Assembly (NCBI GenBank): GCA_026182355.1
Contig: JAPFBL010000255.1
Span: 2,232,001-2,296,000, forward strand
Direction: 5' to 3'
Source: Hermatobates lingyangjiaoensis
Lineage: Eukaryota > Arthropoda > Insecta > Hemiptera > Hermatobatidae
Length of the DNA: 64,000 nucleotides
Shown here: piece by piece, positions 1 through 14,105 of the stretch
Numbering within the stretch: the stretch's first letter is position 1
Layout: every line of letters starts with the position of its first letter
The notes under the pieces: model-generated
Databases searched by the model: none
Told to the model about the DNA's origin: nothing
What the model saw: the letters and a program-made list of their open reading frames with translations, nothing else
Translations under genes and position numbers: made by a program

Positions 1-425
1 AACTGCAAAGTGACCCTAACCGCCTGAAAATCCTGGAAGCGCTCTACATTAGGTCTAAGAAGCCTTCCCTTAACTGCCAGATGGTAGACATGTTCGTCAT
101 TCCCAGCATGAGGAGTATGGCAGTAAGCGGTGAAGTGCAGCGGGATACCGGACTGAGTGTAGCGCCACATAGTGCTGCTGATAATAGTGGCTCGGTTGAT
201 CTGGTGACTCGGACTGGTGGACCGGAGAGTGGTGTGAGGGCGGGCGCTCGGCCTGCGGTCGGTATTCCGAGGCTGCTCGGCGCGAGTCGGCCTCCGGCAT
301 CAGGTGATCTGCAGCTGTTCTCCAGTTGGGCTCCCCACTCCCCTTACCCCCACTACTTGCCTGCTTTCCCTTCCCTATGCCTTTTGCGTCCTGGATCTCC
401 TAGAAACAACTTCGCCCGTCGATGA
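1..425 (+). mobile_element. Penelope-like element, 3' coding fragment
   Basis: The frame open from position 3 reads SDPNRLKILEALYIRSKKPS then LNCQMVDMFVIP and stops at 425. 'NR..iLEAl.I+.k.P.LN' is the usual C-terminal end of Penelope-like reverse transcriptases after the GIY-YIG domain. The tail is Pro/Ser-rich and GC-rich against the AT-rich background. The element runs off the left edge. Confidence 0.75.
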
Positions 426-646
426 CATCTGTGATGTCGAAAGCTTGCGCACTCAATACGTTTACTTTTCTTATATTTATTATTATTATTCTTTTCGTTA
501 TAACTAACAAACTATAAACTTTTCTTTCTTTTTTCTAACTAACTATACCTTCCCTTTTAATTCTTACTCTCTTTCAACTCGTTATTTAATATATCTTTTC
601 TAGTTTACTATTAATCTTAATTATTATTATTATTAATTATTATTAA

Positions 647-680
<34 letters not shown>

Positions 681-1033
681 TTTTATTATTAATTTTCTTA
701 ATCTATTTATTCTCTATTAGTCCAGTTATACCGTTGACCTTTAACCTTCTCTTTATATTAACCTGTACTATCCTTTTAATCTATTTTTAGCAATGACTAA
801 GCATGAGTCATCGATTTTAATCTATTTATAGCAATGACTAAGCATGAGTCATCGAGTTTAACTTAACATGTCACTTGGCCTTTCTTGAATTTCTTGGACT
901 TTCAACTCTTTTATTCTAACCGCTTGTTTCTTGTTCATTATTGACCTTTAACCTTTTCTTTACATTAACCTGTACTATCCTTTTAATCTATTTATAGCAA
1001 TGACTAAGCATGAGTCATCGATTTTAATTTAAC
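426..1033 (+). repeat. AT-rich PLE untranslated region with nested direct repeats
   Basis: It has (ATT)n low complexity at about 610-690, then a direct duplication: 734-880 and 941-1046 share the same sequence through TGTCACTTGGCC. Inside the first copy a 41-bp unit is tandemly doubled (774-814, 815-855). It lies between a PLE C-terminal end and a PLE N-terminal start, as expected for a PLE pseudo-LTR junction. Confidence 0.6.
793..1017. promoter_or_regulatory. Three copies of a composite ARE/AP-1-like palindrome
   Basis: ATGACTAAGCATGAGTCAT occurs at 793-811, 834-852 and 1000-1018. Each has perfect 6-bp arms and combines an antioxidant-response-type core (ATGACnnnGC) with an AP-1 site (TGAGTCA). 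It may be a promoter element of the PLE; function is inferred from motif match only. Confidence 0.3.
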
Positions 1034-1209
1034 ATGTCACTTGGCCAACTCCTTTTCCAGTTGAACCCTGTTAGCAGGAGGTTAGTTCGTAGGATCGAAT
1101 CTCTCAGTCTTAAGATCGTGAATGCCGAGACTGCGGTTAATTTTAATGATACTTGTTTAAAAGAAGATCTGCTGCCTATTTATACCAATATATATATATA
1201 TATATATAT
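1034..1209 (+). mobile_element. PLE N-terminal coding module, truncated at a TA repeat
   Basis: ATG at 1034 opens a frame with RRLVRRIESLSLKIVNAETA then NDTCLKEDLLPIYTNIY. The 'n.TC....LLP.YT.I' motif recurs in two other PLE pieces in this window (48466 plus, 16436-16513 minus). The frame passes directly into (TA)n at 1188-1209; no reverse transcriptase core follows. Confidence 0.6.
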
Positions 1210-1294
1210 GCATGTTTATTATATGTGTATAATTTATATAATTATATTATTATTATTATTATATAACATTGAGAGTATCGTTTTTCTTTATTAA

Positions 1295-1819
1295 CACTAT
1301 TTTTTAATAAGTTGAATTAAAATTTGTTGTAATATGTAATCTGTATTATTATACACAAGAAAATTAAAAACTTGGTTTCAATAATGTCGGGTTAAGAATA
1401 GTAACAATGTTAAAATTAAAATATATGTTTGATAAGTGCAGGAAAACAATTAAAACCTATGCATTTTATATTAAAATGTTATTGATTTTAAATAGCACAT
1501 TTTTGTTATAATTTATGAGTATTAAACAGTAATAAATTATGGAATCTATATAATAATTTTAATACTACGTTGTACCTATTGCTTTGTTTTGAAAGTGTTC
1601 AGTTGTAGAAGACAGAATACCAACTTATTTCTTAAACTTGAATTTACTGAACTTCGATATCAGTAAAATAATATTAATTGTGCATCAATAAGGACATGCT
1701 ATCTCCTTAAAATAAAATTTTTAAATTGATCTACTTATTATTATTTAATGTGATGAATTGAATTTAACGCTTGTATGAAGAATAAATGATTATTATTGCT
1801 TAGTGTCATAAATTTTTAG
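1295..1819. other. AT-rich sequence, nothing recognised
   Basis: It leads up to the exon 1 acceptor. No open frame, RNA gene or repeat family was recognised beyond simple A/T runs. Confidence 0.5.
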
Positions 1820-2048
1820 GAACCAATAATAGAGCCTATATGTATTAAGTTGGATGTAAAGAGAGCAGTGTCTTATCAGAGTACAGTCAGGTCTATGGCG
1901 GGATTGTATCTGCAACCAAATTCGCAAATCTTTCTCTACCAAATAGTTGGTTTGTGTGAAATTGTTAGAGTAAATATTGGACAAAAAGACCTGTCGACTT
2001 TACTCTCAGTTTGGACGGAAAATCTCAACTATGCTTCGTATATATCAG
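1820..2048 (+). CDS. VPS13 exon 1 of window (residues 1-76)
   Basis: Acceptor TTTTTAG before 1820, donor GTATGT after 2048. It is read in phase 0 and leaves one base. Rod-type sequence starts EPIIEPICIKLDVKRAVSY and includes QIFLYQIVGLCEIVRVNI. There is no start codon or leader here, so at least one exon must lie upstream of the window. Confidence 0.85.
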
Positions 2049-4860
2049 GTATGTAGGTATTTCTTTCGATTATATTTTAATAAATGTAAGGTACAAGAGT
2101 GATATTCACAAATTGACATTTGGTTAATACAACTCTTAACTAATTAATGCAGTAAAGGATTAATATAAGCTACTCTTTCATTAAAATCTGTTGCTACTTC
2201 AAAAATATTACATTGCACATACATACATAAGTTCTTACTGTTGTTATTATTAGCACATAACTGGAAGACAACTGAAGTCGACAACTCATAGCAAATATTT
2301 TTAATAATAATGAAAAAAAAAATTAAATTAAAATGTTTATTATTATATGCTGAGATGGAAGAGGCATTTTACCAAGAGAAATAATAAAATTAATAGATTG
2401 TTTACATAGATATTTTTTAGATCAGCATATATATTGATGAAATTCAATTAAGTGGCTAATAATTTGTTTCATAATCTGTTTTGAATAGGCATTACAAAAA
2501 TTCATTTGATCTGTTCTCTTAGAATTTGAAATTTAAATAACTTAAGCAATATAAACACAATTATTTATTTGGGTTAAACGCACAAGTAATTTATTGTACT
2601 TTAACAGACAATCTGTAATGTATATAAGAAAATTTTACTTACAAATATTTATAGGGAAGAAACAAATTTAAAAGTATTTGAATATTTTCTTTTGTTTAAC
2701 ATCTAGGTTAGACCAAAGAAAACCAATGAATTATTGATTAGATTTATTTTCTTCAGAGAGAGAGAGAGTTAATTATTGAGTGTTAAGTAGTAGATGTAAC
2801 TAAAGTGTACAAAATAAATCAATGCTTTAGATTATTTTAAGTAAATGGTCCTTCTATTTTCTTTTTGCCTGCACATTTTTCTTTCCTTTAGCAATAATTA
2901 TTTGTTATTTGTTCAGGAAATGCCTCGAGATGGGGAACCGAGCAAGAGGCAGAAGAAGTAGTTGTAGTTTCTGATGAAGACCAACACGTCGTTCGTAAAT
3001 TACAAGCTTTTTTTTCGAACTCTGAACAAGTTCGAGGAGAATCAACATTTCAGTTTAGCTTGGAGGGGATTCAAGTCTATACATTCAGTGATTGTGACGA
3101 AGTAATGAACAACATATTTACTTTTAATATTTGTCACATATTTAAATGAAATTTGATTTATAACAGAATGTTGTCAACTTAATTATATCTAAAGATCTGT
3201 TTGAATATTTCTGTTGACTTAATTATATAGATATTAAAATTAAATTAATATGGCTAGTACCATAATTGTAGAACGTTTCAAAATCATTTGTTCTGTTTGG
3301 TAGGAACTATGGAAAATTAAAAAGACCTTAAGTCCAGCCTTTCAATCAGATTTTGATTCAATCAGAATCAATTTTTATTACAATTACAGAACTTAAATAA
3401 ATTATATTTGAACACTTAGATTTAAGTGCTTAATAAATACAGTATTTCGATATAATATAGACAAATATATATTCGTAAAAAAAATGCTGCTCAAAAATAT
3501 TTTTCGTCAGGAATAGATCATTCCTCCCTCAATATACGTAATGGTATACAATAATAAAACATTTATTTTGCAATTTTCCGGTTGCAGATTCTGAGTTCTC
3601 CAGTTCGAGACATGTCTCATGGATTATGCAAGTTTGAAGCAGGCGAATTCACCCTATCTTTAGATACATTTTCTGATTTTAGCATTGAAATGAAAATATC
3701 TCTGCAAAACGCTGTTTTAGAAGATATAAGGAAATCTGGAAAAGGCTTAATTAAAAAGTAATCCAATAATAAATTTTTTTATGTATATTATGAATCATAT
3801 TTTGAATAAAATAATTTTGAACTTAATCTAATTTAAAATTATGTTCAATTCATAGATACAAACGTACAAATGCGTCAAATTATAGTGTAGTGATATCATA
3901 AATAGAAAAAAAAATCGAGGAAATCACATGGAAAGATTCACTATTTTATTTTTGCCACCGGCTGTTATCTGTTAAAGAAGTGATCTTGTTTCTTAATGAG
4001 ACCACTTATTTTTTTAAAGGGCATTACAAAAACTTCTACCTCAAAATAGTATGTTTTATTTAATTTGGATTGTCTCTGCTTAATATAGGCTTACAAACTA
4101 ATTAATAGTCGTGTATCATTTTGGTTTTCTATTTGGTGATTAATCTAATTCACAAGGCAAAATAATAAGTTTTATGCGTTACTGTTGAAAGGAGGTAGGT
4201 GGTTCATCCAAGGAAATCCATAACCGAATACAGTTGTATTAAAGTGACGTTTTAATATATTTTATTAAAGTCCTATTTTCAGTTCCGAATTTGAAGAAAG
4301 TGAAGTGGGGAAACCAGTAAAACTGATATATATCCAACCCTTAACTTCAATTACCAATGAAAACGATAGGGCAATGAGTTGATTATAGGAGACAAATGTA
4401 ACCATTCACAATGTTATTGGCATCCTTGCAGTGTCGGTTAGGACTCCTCAAATTATCATTTCTGACTTAAAGTTTTGCAAAATTTATGGCAGGTTTCATT
4501 TAGTAGATTGTTAATAGTATGAAGTATAAATTAACATGGTACAAATAGGTTGCTTGCGACACTGTGCATTAATTTGTTTAGTATTGTAAATTAGTAAATC
4601 ATATTGTAAACTTCAGAATTATGTGACATGAAATTTTATTCCTTTATTCAATAAAATAAAAACATAAATTGTATTACAATTATTGAATATTATATTGAAC
4701 AGTATTTTAAGCTCTGCACGACTTCTTTGGTATGTTTGTTATTAAGGTGGTCATAGATAGAATATATTTATTTTTAATTTATTGAAGAAATATAATGATT
4801 ATAATTATGCATAAAGATAATTCATTTGTTACTATTTATGTTTGGCATTTTTTTACTTTG

Positions 4861-4897
<37 letters not shown>

Positions 4898-7800
4898 CTG
4901 ACATCATAATAAAGAATTGATATTTATGGAGTTCCTGTTCACTAATTACAATTGGTAAATTTCAGGTTTTGCAAAGTATATTATTTTATAAAAAAATCAC
5001 TGTCTTATACTGTTTGCAAATCGTCTAGTAGGCTTTTATTCGCCGGTCTCTGTACTTGTAGGATTCTGCAGTCTCACTGCGGTTCACTTCAAATGGAAGA
5101 CAACAGTCACGTTTCCGTCTCCACTCCCCCATTCTTGATGTAAGCTTCAAGCAGAACCAGACAGGAGATAAATGCATCGATATTCTAATTGAGAAGACAA
5201 GACTGAACCTTACTGTTTCTTTTTTGATGGACCTCATGAAGTTTGTATTGGATTCCCTTCCACCTGAAAGCACTTGCGAAGGAGGCATGGTCAATCATGG
5301 TTATATTGGTGAAACTGCATCATCTAATACAGTAATTCCTAGTATTTTTTTTTTACATTTAAACATTTTTTAGTATTGTATTGCATACATTTTTAGAAAA
5401 CTGCCTAAAATTTTAGTATTGCCTACTATATGTTTTTATAGTTCAAAAATAACCTAGATTGAATTATTTTCACAAAAGATCAATTTAAAAGTCTAGACAA
5501 AGGTTTTCATTTTAAACATATGCATATTCTAATATATTTACGTAAATGTAAATACACTAGACGATACACCTGGTGATTGAACTAGTTTTATCAACTCCTC
5601 AGGTTTCAAGGTTCTTCCTGTTTTGCTTGTCCCCTTTCTACATTGTCTCTCCGTAAAGAACATTACAATAAACTTTCTTTACTCATTAAATAATAATCAT
5701 TTACATTTTAACTATGTACAAATCTACATTGGGAATTCTTGTGTATTAACTTTTGTTCTTTGAACTATCATATTTTTACTTTGGCATCAGTATTCCTGAA
5801 ATCTGAGTGATGTGTAATATTAAGTCTTATGGTTGTCTTTTAGTTTTGAATTAATGAACTCTGTTTATAATAATATTTATTAATAATATTATTTATACTA
5901 TACACTTTTATTTATAATATAGTACAACTTATATAAAGTCTCAGTTACACGCAAGCATGTCTGATTTTACATTGAATCTTCAATTTATTGAGTTAAGCAT
6001 TTGTTGGTTGTAAAATCAAGACATTTTTCAAGATAAATGAGATCATGTAATATGTTTGTAAAGTTTATTGTCTAAACATGGCTGAAACAAATAACTGAAG
6101 AACTTAATTTTGAAGAATTGAATATACAGATAAAATTCAATTTATAGTAGCCAATTTATCTTTATATTATGCTTTATTTTGTTAAAATTTATAAAATAAT
6201 ATTTTTTTTAAATTTAAATAGAGATGACGAGAGTTCCTTTAGCTTATTTCTTTCACCTGAAATTAATTAGTGGTCGGTTCTCAATGTTATATATCCTGTT
6301 ATATTTTTTATAATCACGATTTCAGAAACTTGTTTTAAGAGCAGATGGTCTTTTAAATGAAGAGTATATATATCTAAATACTGTACGTTAATATTGGTCT
6401 AATATATTTACGACTGCTATACAAGGTATATAAACTCTCAATTTAAAATTAATCAAGTATTGGATACCTAGGCATTTAATAATAATTATCAGATTAATGT
6501 ATATTTGATCCTAAAAATTACTAACTAATAATTAAAGTCTATATTTCTTGTGGTCAGAAAAATAGCTTATGAGTAATTTGCTTTTGCAGCCTAGAACTGG
6601 GCAGAGCACCCGACCTCCAAGCTCATCAGAGACAAGTGGATACTTTTCCTCCATCACTTCCTGTAGTGAAGAACAGACAGGTTCATTTAACTAAATACAG
6701 GTGGTTTCCTCCTCAAATTCAATTATTAATTTCTTACTGTTTTGTTTTAGGGATGTCAGTGTCAGTCCATTTAAGAAAACCAGAAATAATGATTCATTCA
6801 ACATCAGGTGACTACGCAGTTCTGCTCCGTACCGAAGTTCTTCTTGAATACAGCAGGCAGCCTGGCAGAGAGTCACTCGTCTTCTCATTATCCAATCTGC
6901 ACATACTGACAAAGCAGCAAAACTTTAATAAAGATAAACCTTTGATGGTAAGTTGGTAACAAAAAAAGTGTTATTTATAAATTGAGTGTAACATAATAAT
7001 AATGCAATGTCTATTATAAAGTTTATTATACTTTATAAACTTTGATATTTCATACCTTATTCGAAGGATACATATTTTCTAATATACTATAATTATTATA
7101 AACTTAAGGAATACCACTAGTTTCTCCATGAAGTGTTTCTTGATGTACTATTAGTATTATAAAATTATAATCATATAAGCTGATCTTATAATTATTTAGC
7201 CTGCTTTGTGAAAAATGAATTTACAACCATTTTTGTAAACATATCGACAACGGATTGAGAATTTTTCATATACTGAAATAAAAGAGACCTTTATTTTAAA
7301 CAAAATTGTGTTTTAGGTACTCTTTCCATGTGATATTGAGATCGCTCGATTGCTGAAATCTGTCGATGATGGGCTAAAGATCACTCTGAGCGTCAGTTTA
7401 ATTGATATTCACATCACGGCATCGACAGTGAGAACAGTCTACATGGTAAGTACCAGTGGTAACTATTCCAGCAAACATTGAAAATGGCCTCTGAAGTGTT
7501 AACATTTCTTATTCAGCAGTAAAACTGTATAACTCAGCAAAGTTTTTCAATGTTTAGACATGATAGACAAAGTCTCAAAATAAACAAGTTTTTTATATAT
7601 CAGCATGTTTCCAACACTTATTCTGCTTCTTCAGATATATCTACGTGTAGCGGAAATGTAGAAACGGGAATTGGCTATAGTGGTGAAGTTTTAAACCAAT
7701 TTTCTTTTATAGCTTCTCACTACAAATAGGATACGTAAAAAAGAACATGTCTTCAAAACGGATTGATATGTTAATAAAACTTGTTTATGTGTAGAATTTG

Positions 7801-10800
7801 TTTATAATTGACAATAATGACTACGCACTAAATACTCCAATGTTTATTCGTCCTGTATTACCAAATGTATATTTTTTTTGGAATTATGATGAAGTGTATG
7901 GAGTAGCCTGAATTATTATTACAAAGTTCTAATATTAGCAACCAACTTAAATATTAATTGTTAATTAAACAATAATGTGTTTAATAGTGTTCAAGTCACT
8001 AAGAAGAACAAATGTGTTTAATATGCCATGCAATTAAGATTAACTACTTTGGAAACCGATACGTATCATATTCTAGATCTATGAATGCAGGATCAATATC
8101 TTCATGTTGCGATTTATTAAAACTTAAAATATATAAAGTAGTTATACTATTCATTTAATTTTTACAGGATAATATTGTCATTACATTAAAAATTTGAATA
8201 GTTCCAAAATTCAAAAAAATTATTTTACGAAATAATCTCTGAATAAAACAGTTTTTTATTTGAAATTAACACACCAAGAAAAATGAGTGCATTACAATTG
8301 CATATAAAAAAGATTTGCTATAGTGTAATGAACAATTATGATAGAAGTTTAAAAATAAACTAAATACAGTAGATAACCACAGTTACTCGTCTCCTTTTTT
8401 GGGACAGCCAACATTTGTTTTCCTGAGATTTTCTTCTTTTCTGTTGCCCGAGAATGAGGACTGTAACTTTGCTTATTTATTGTATAACTCTTTTTAATTT
8501 TTTCAACGTTTGTTGTCTTACTAGGATCATATTTGATTTTTTAAGAAAGGTCGATTAAAATAAGTAGTTTATTATGAAATTATGTTATATCTAATAAATA
8601 TATGATAAATATGTTATAGACAAATATAAATTCGAAAAAAATACTTGATATATTGCTTTTGTTTTAGTTGGCAGACGAATTTAATTCGAGTTTGCTAATG
8701 GATGAACAGGAAGGAACCCAACAGACAGTGACTAATACCGAACTGGAGGACCTCTGGACACCAAGGAAAATGAATCCTTTTACATCTCATGTTTCATCCG
8801 GTAAATACAAAAATGAACTTGCTTAGTTAAGTTTTTAAAACCTTGATTACATTTCCCATTTCTTATTAGGGAAAATAACTAATACCTGATATGTAGTATC
8901 AGACATTAGTCTGTATAGACAGTAGTATGCAGTTTGTGTAATATGGAACTTGAATGTTTGATCTCCCTACTTGATTCAAGTATATCTCTTTACATTTTCT
9001 TTTAATTTATGAAATAAATCAGAGAGACATTGCACATTAGGGATTGGAAGTGTCCATAATTTCATGGGTAGCAATATTCTTCTTCTATTATAACAAGATT
9101 TCATAATACACGTTAAACAAAAAACGACAATAAGAAGTTGAGGCTAAGATGTTTCAACCAAAGAACGAGTAGCTGGTCCTCGAGTCACCTGGCTGTAGCC
9201 GACCAAAGTAATGTCTTCTTTTTTGCATACAAATAATAGAAATTATAATATATATTGACAGAGGCTAAACGTGATCACTTATAAATAATCAATGTAGTTC
9301 ATTATTATTATGGAGTATCATTAAATCATTAGTTGTGCAATCCGTAATTGTGTGGTATTTACTCATTCTGAGGTAAAATGGATAAACCAACAAAAAGTGG
9401 TTGTTTTCACTTGACCAACCCGTCAGTACCACTTCCTTGGTGTTTTCCTGATGATGAACACAAAGTGTTCGAAACGCGTTGAATAAAACTTCATTTGGTG
9501 GAGACTTTTGTTGGTTTATCCATTTTACCTCAGAATGGAGTATCATTATTTAATTTGGTAAATTAAATACTACAAACATTCGTAATGGTTTATTTAAATT
9601 TTGGTGTAATGGCTGGAAAGCTAAGGTACACAACGATCAAAACAGGTTTATTTAAATTAGGCTTAATATTAACTGGAGCAATTGCGTTGTCCACTAGGGC
9701 TGACAACCAGTTTGATTTCTTCTTACTTACTTGTGTTTTACTTCCTGAACTCCTTTGTTTACCATGATTTCGCAACCATTTCCTTGCTTTTATCACCTTT
9801 TGAAGTACCCTTTATCTTCTATATGCCGTACTACATGTCACCTTTCTCTACTTGATAAATCGTGTGACCCTGACTGGAACCAGTTATTACAGTCGAAAGG
9901 TCTTCGTCCCATCTTTGAATTTCAAATTGTCTTTATGCGTTGACCCTTCCACTATTATTGATTATTTAAATGGTAGTATTCCTGGTTTGAAATTACTATT
10001 AAACTTTTTTTTTTTTTTTGAAATGAAATTTCAATTCATGGACCTGTTTATTTCATATAATAATCTAATAATCTTCAGTTGTTTAAAGTTTTACTAAATT
10101 GAAACATAATATAAAAACAATATTATCTTTTCAGGAGGAGTAACTGGATACTGTTTTGGAGGAGAAGGGCGTATGAATGAATTAATATCAGTAACTGTGC
10201 CAAAAGTAAGAGTCATGTTCGAACTGGAAGGCCTTACAAAAAGAAGTCCTGTGCTGTTAGTTAAAGCTTCAGGAGAGGCAAACATTAACAACTGGTCAAC
10301 TGCTCTTGTTGTAAAAGGTAACGAACATAACATGAAGTTAGATTCTTCTAAATAATCTTGTTGTAAATGTTTAGAAAGTTTGTAGAGATTCCTATCTTTT
10401 GTTTTTGTCTGCATACTTGTGAACTTCTTTCCCTCAAATCGATTTAAAGATCATTCCCAAGGCAGTTCGTAGATATGTTTCTGTTTGTTTGAGAAGTAAT
10501 GCATTATTTAAGTGGAATTATAAGTGGTATTTGCACAATACTATTAACAGTCTCTTAAGCATTGCGAGCTATGTGCTAAGCACAAACCTGTTAAGTTCGG
10601 ATGGTTTTCCCGAGGTCCGTTCTTTAGTATTTTTGATAGTGGTGATAGTATTACAGTGTCATAGTGTTTTCATTTCTTCTGAATTTTTATTCTATTTATG
10701 GATCAAGTTTATTAAATAACGTCTTGGATAATAGTGACATAGAAGAAAGCATGCATCATGTGTAAAGATTTTCTTCAAATTTCTGATTTTTGAATTCAGT

Positions 10801-11930
10801 TTTTACTGGGTATAATGTGAATACTCCTGTGATGATCATCAAGACGTCACCATGCAGAAATATCTTCCCTTGAAACAAACATACACAAAAGAAGTATTAA
10901 TAATAAGCAGTAAAAAAACAGTGTTACTTCAAATTTAACAAAACCAATAACTCGAAGGAGTCCCTATGTGAAGAAGTGGGAGTCCAGTGTCAATACATAT
11001 TAATTAAGAGGGACTGTGCAACCTCTACTGCTATTGACATGAAGACAGAGGCTACTTTGCCTAGAAGACTAACAAGAGCTTCAATAAACTAAAAGTAATA
11101 TCAGCACTATACAATAGAGATAACAAACACCCAACCACCATAAAAAACAAACGGAAAGGAAGTCAGGAGTTCACTGCAAAGTGAGGGTTATGTTTTCTGC
11201 CAATATCCTTATCTCAAAGAGGGACTGTGTAACCTCTATACCTATTTGCGGAATAATAGAGGCTTCGCAGGGTAGCGAGTGACTGGGACCTTCTAACAGC
11301 TGCATACTTGAACTCACTAGACCTACAAAATACTTGATTCCTATCGGTCACCATCTTAAGTAATCATAATTATACATATATATTCACTATATAAACGGGA
11401 AGACGATCCAAACTGGATACAATAACAGTTTAAAATTAAACTGTTTCTTTTTATCTTTTTTTCTGAAGACGGATTGACCGAAAATTTGAGTTTGTAAGTG
11501 TGTTTCTTTACTTTGTGTGCTACCTATCTTCAATGTTATATATATATACACTTTTTCGTTGGAAATACCATCCAAAACGGACAAATATAGTTCAATATAG
11601 AAAAAGAAACTTAGAGAAATCAAAAGAACACACTTACAGTCTCTAATTTTCGGTTTGAACCGTCTTCAGGAGAGATAAGAGAGGGAAATCAAGCGTACTG
11701 GTTCAGAGACGGTTGGAGACTACCAGTCTGGTCAAAGTTTTTGACCAGTTAAGATGTTAGTTCACTAACTATCTATTGTTACTTCATTTTATATAATGTA
11801 AATTTCATCATTTTTCTAATTCAAAAATTCTGACTTCTGCCTATGAAAAAGGTTTTAAATAAAACCGAAACGTAGGCATTGAGAGTTTTATTTTGATCCT
11901 GGAAAATTGACCGAATCCCGATTACATTAT

Positions 11931-12000
<70 letters not shown>

Positions 12001-12486
12001 ATATATAGTTATATATCTATTATCTAAAAGTAATATATTTTTATCATTCATTAATATAAATTTGATAAATATAATATTTTTATATTGTTTTACTATTATT
12101 TATAACAGGAGTAAATTCATATTCATTTAAATTTTTTCACTTTTTTATCATATATATTTTCCTTTATATAGTATATTTTGATTACTTTATATTTATTTTT
12201 AAGTTATATTCCTTTTTATAATTTAATTTATAATTTAATTTAATAATTTTATCTATGTTTTTCTTTCTCCGTTCTCGACTTTAGTCCTAGTCCTTTTTAC
12301 GCTAGTGCTGCACTCTTCGTTGACTCTTATTCGTCATTCGCGCATCCGTTCTCGACGTGGAGAGATCTCTCTCACTTCGTCCTCTTACTAGTCTACTCTC
12401 CTGATGACGAACAACAGTTCGAAATATTGAATCTGTAAGTTTTCTTGTATTCTTTATCTGTGTCGTGCTTTGTGTATTTAAATTTA

Positions 12487-12517
<31 letters not shown>

Positions 12518-13710
12518 ATATAAAAAATTTATATAGTTATGCTTCTATCCGTAGACAAGTAATTATTCTTTTCTTCCTTAACAAGAACTTTGATAAATGA
12601 AGAATTTGTTAGATTGTTAACTAAAATATTTCATACACAGGGGAGGTACAGATGCAAGCCTCATTCTTCAACAGCCAGCTGGGTGTTTGGGAGCCACTCA
12701 TAGAGCCTTGCAGTGAAGGTGAAGGAGTGTACCGGCCTTTCGAAATACTTTTTAAGGTTAGTATCCCACTCTCAGTAAATATAATACCATTAAATAATGT
12801 TAATGCACAATTTATTATTTTTTTTCTAGTTTGCAAATATTTTTATGCAGTGAAAAATTCAGCCTAGGCATGCACAGTGAAAACAAGAATTTATTAAACA
12901 TGTGTTTGTCTAGAATATTATTATTGCATCAAATAGTTAATAAATGTATGTATTTATAAAATATTTTTTTTTTATAAATTGAATTATTGAACCATTCAAT
13001 AAGGTAATATACACAATGAACAAAACTCTTACTATGCTTGATTTTTCCAAAAACAGATCTTTATCAGGAGAAGATGAGAGACAAAATGAAGCATCGACGT
13101 TGCTTTTAGTTCGATTTAACGATGGTTTGTTAAGCTAAAAGATTATTGGGCTTCTTTATAGCAGACTAAAGGCATCTTTCCTGTTTATAATCTCTTGAGA
13201 TCTTCTACTAATAATGAACCTTTGTTTGAAATGTCAGTTGTAATTAGCATTTTGTTGCGTTCTGTCTAATTTTAGTTTTATGAAGTCCGATTAAACCACT
13301 ATTTTATATGTATTACGTCCACCTGAAATGACAGTTTATAGTTTTGAATATATATATATAGTTCACGAAGGAAAGAGAAAAAACAAATAAAGACACACAC
13401 AAAAGACTCACAACGATATTTCGACAGTCGTCGTCATCGGGCAGAAGTAGTCCCTTTGAGTAGCTGAAGCTAACTGATATATATATATATATATTATATA
13501 AAGATTTCACATAAACACGTGAAACAACAATCAATGATCAAACCACAATAAGAAATGGGAAAACAAGACTAAGATCTTTCAACCGTAACAAGCGGTCTTC
13601 GTCAGAGTCAAAAACCCAACTGACTGTTGGGTTTTTGACTCTGATGAAGACCGCTTGTTACGGTTGAAAGATCTTAGTCTTGTTTTCCCATTTCTTATTG
13701 TGGTTTGATC

Positions 13711-13756
<46 letters not shown>

Positions 13757-14072
13757 ACTTTAAATTACACAAAGCACGACACAGAAAAGAGACTAAAAAG
13801 AACACTTACAGAATTCAATATTTCGAACTGTTGTTCGTCATCAGGAGAGTAGACTAGAAGAGAGGACGAAGTGAGAGAGATCTCCCCACGTCGAAGAACG
13901 GAGCGCGAATGAAGCAATAAAGAGTCAACCGATGAGAGCAGCACTAGCGTAAAAAAGGAGCTAGGCACTAAACGTCGGAGAACGGAGAAAGTAAAAACAA
14001 TAGATAAAATTATAAAATAAAAATTATAAAAAAGGAAATGATAAATATATTTATATATATATATATATATAT

Positions 14073-14105
<33 letters not shown>

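Larger units (their letters stand above)
2049..8667 (+). other. Introns 1-8, AT-rich, no gene seen
   Basis: The long introns in this stretch are 2049-2916, 3102-3587, 3758-4282, 4317-5061, 5332-6589, 6948-7316 and 7446-8667. I see only simple repeats: (GA)n at about 2756-2768 and (AAT)n at about 4866-4897. There are no transposon ends or coding frames with a recognisable product. Confidence 0.5.

Noticed and set aside
4952..5143. Plus-strand 63-codon frame before exon 5
   Set aside because: It is in another phase and does not resemble VPS13; the real frame opens at 5062.
5025..5294. Minus-strand 89-codon frame
   Set aside because: It lies opposite exon 5, whose plus-strand frame has clear VPS13 sequence.
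9289..9546. Minus-strand 85-codon frame
   Set aside because: It covers the ribozyme-bearing inverted repeat; the open frame is incidental and encodes nothing recognisable.
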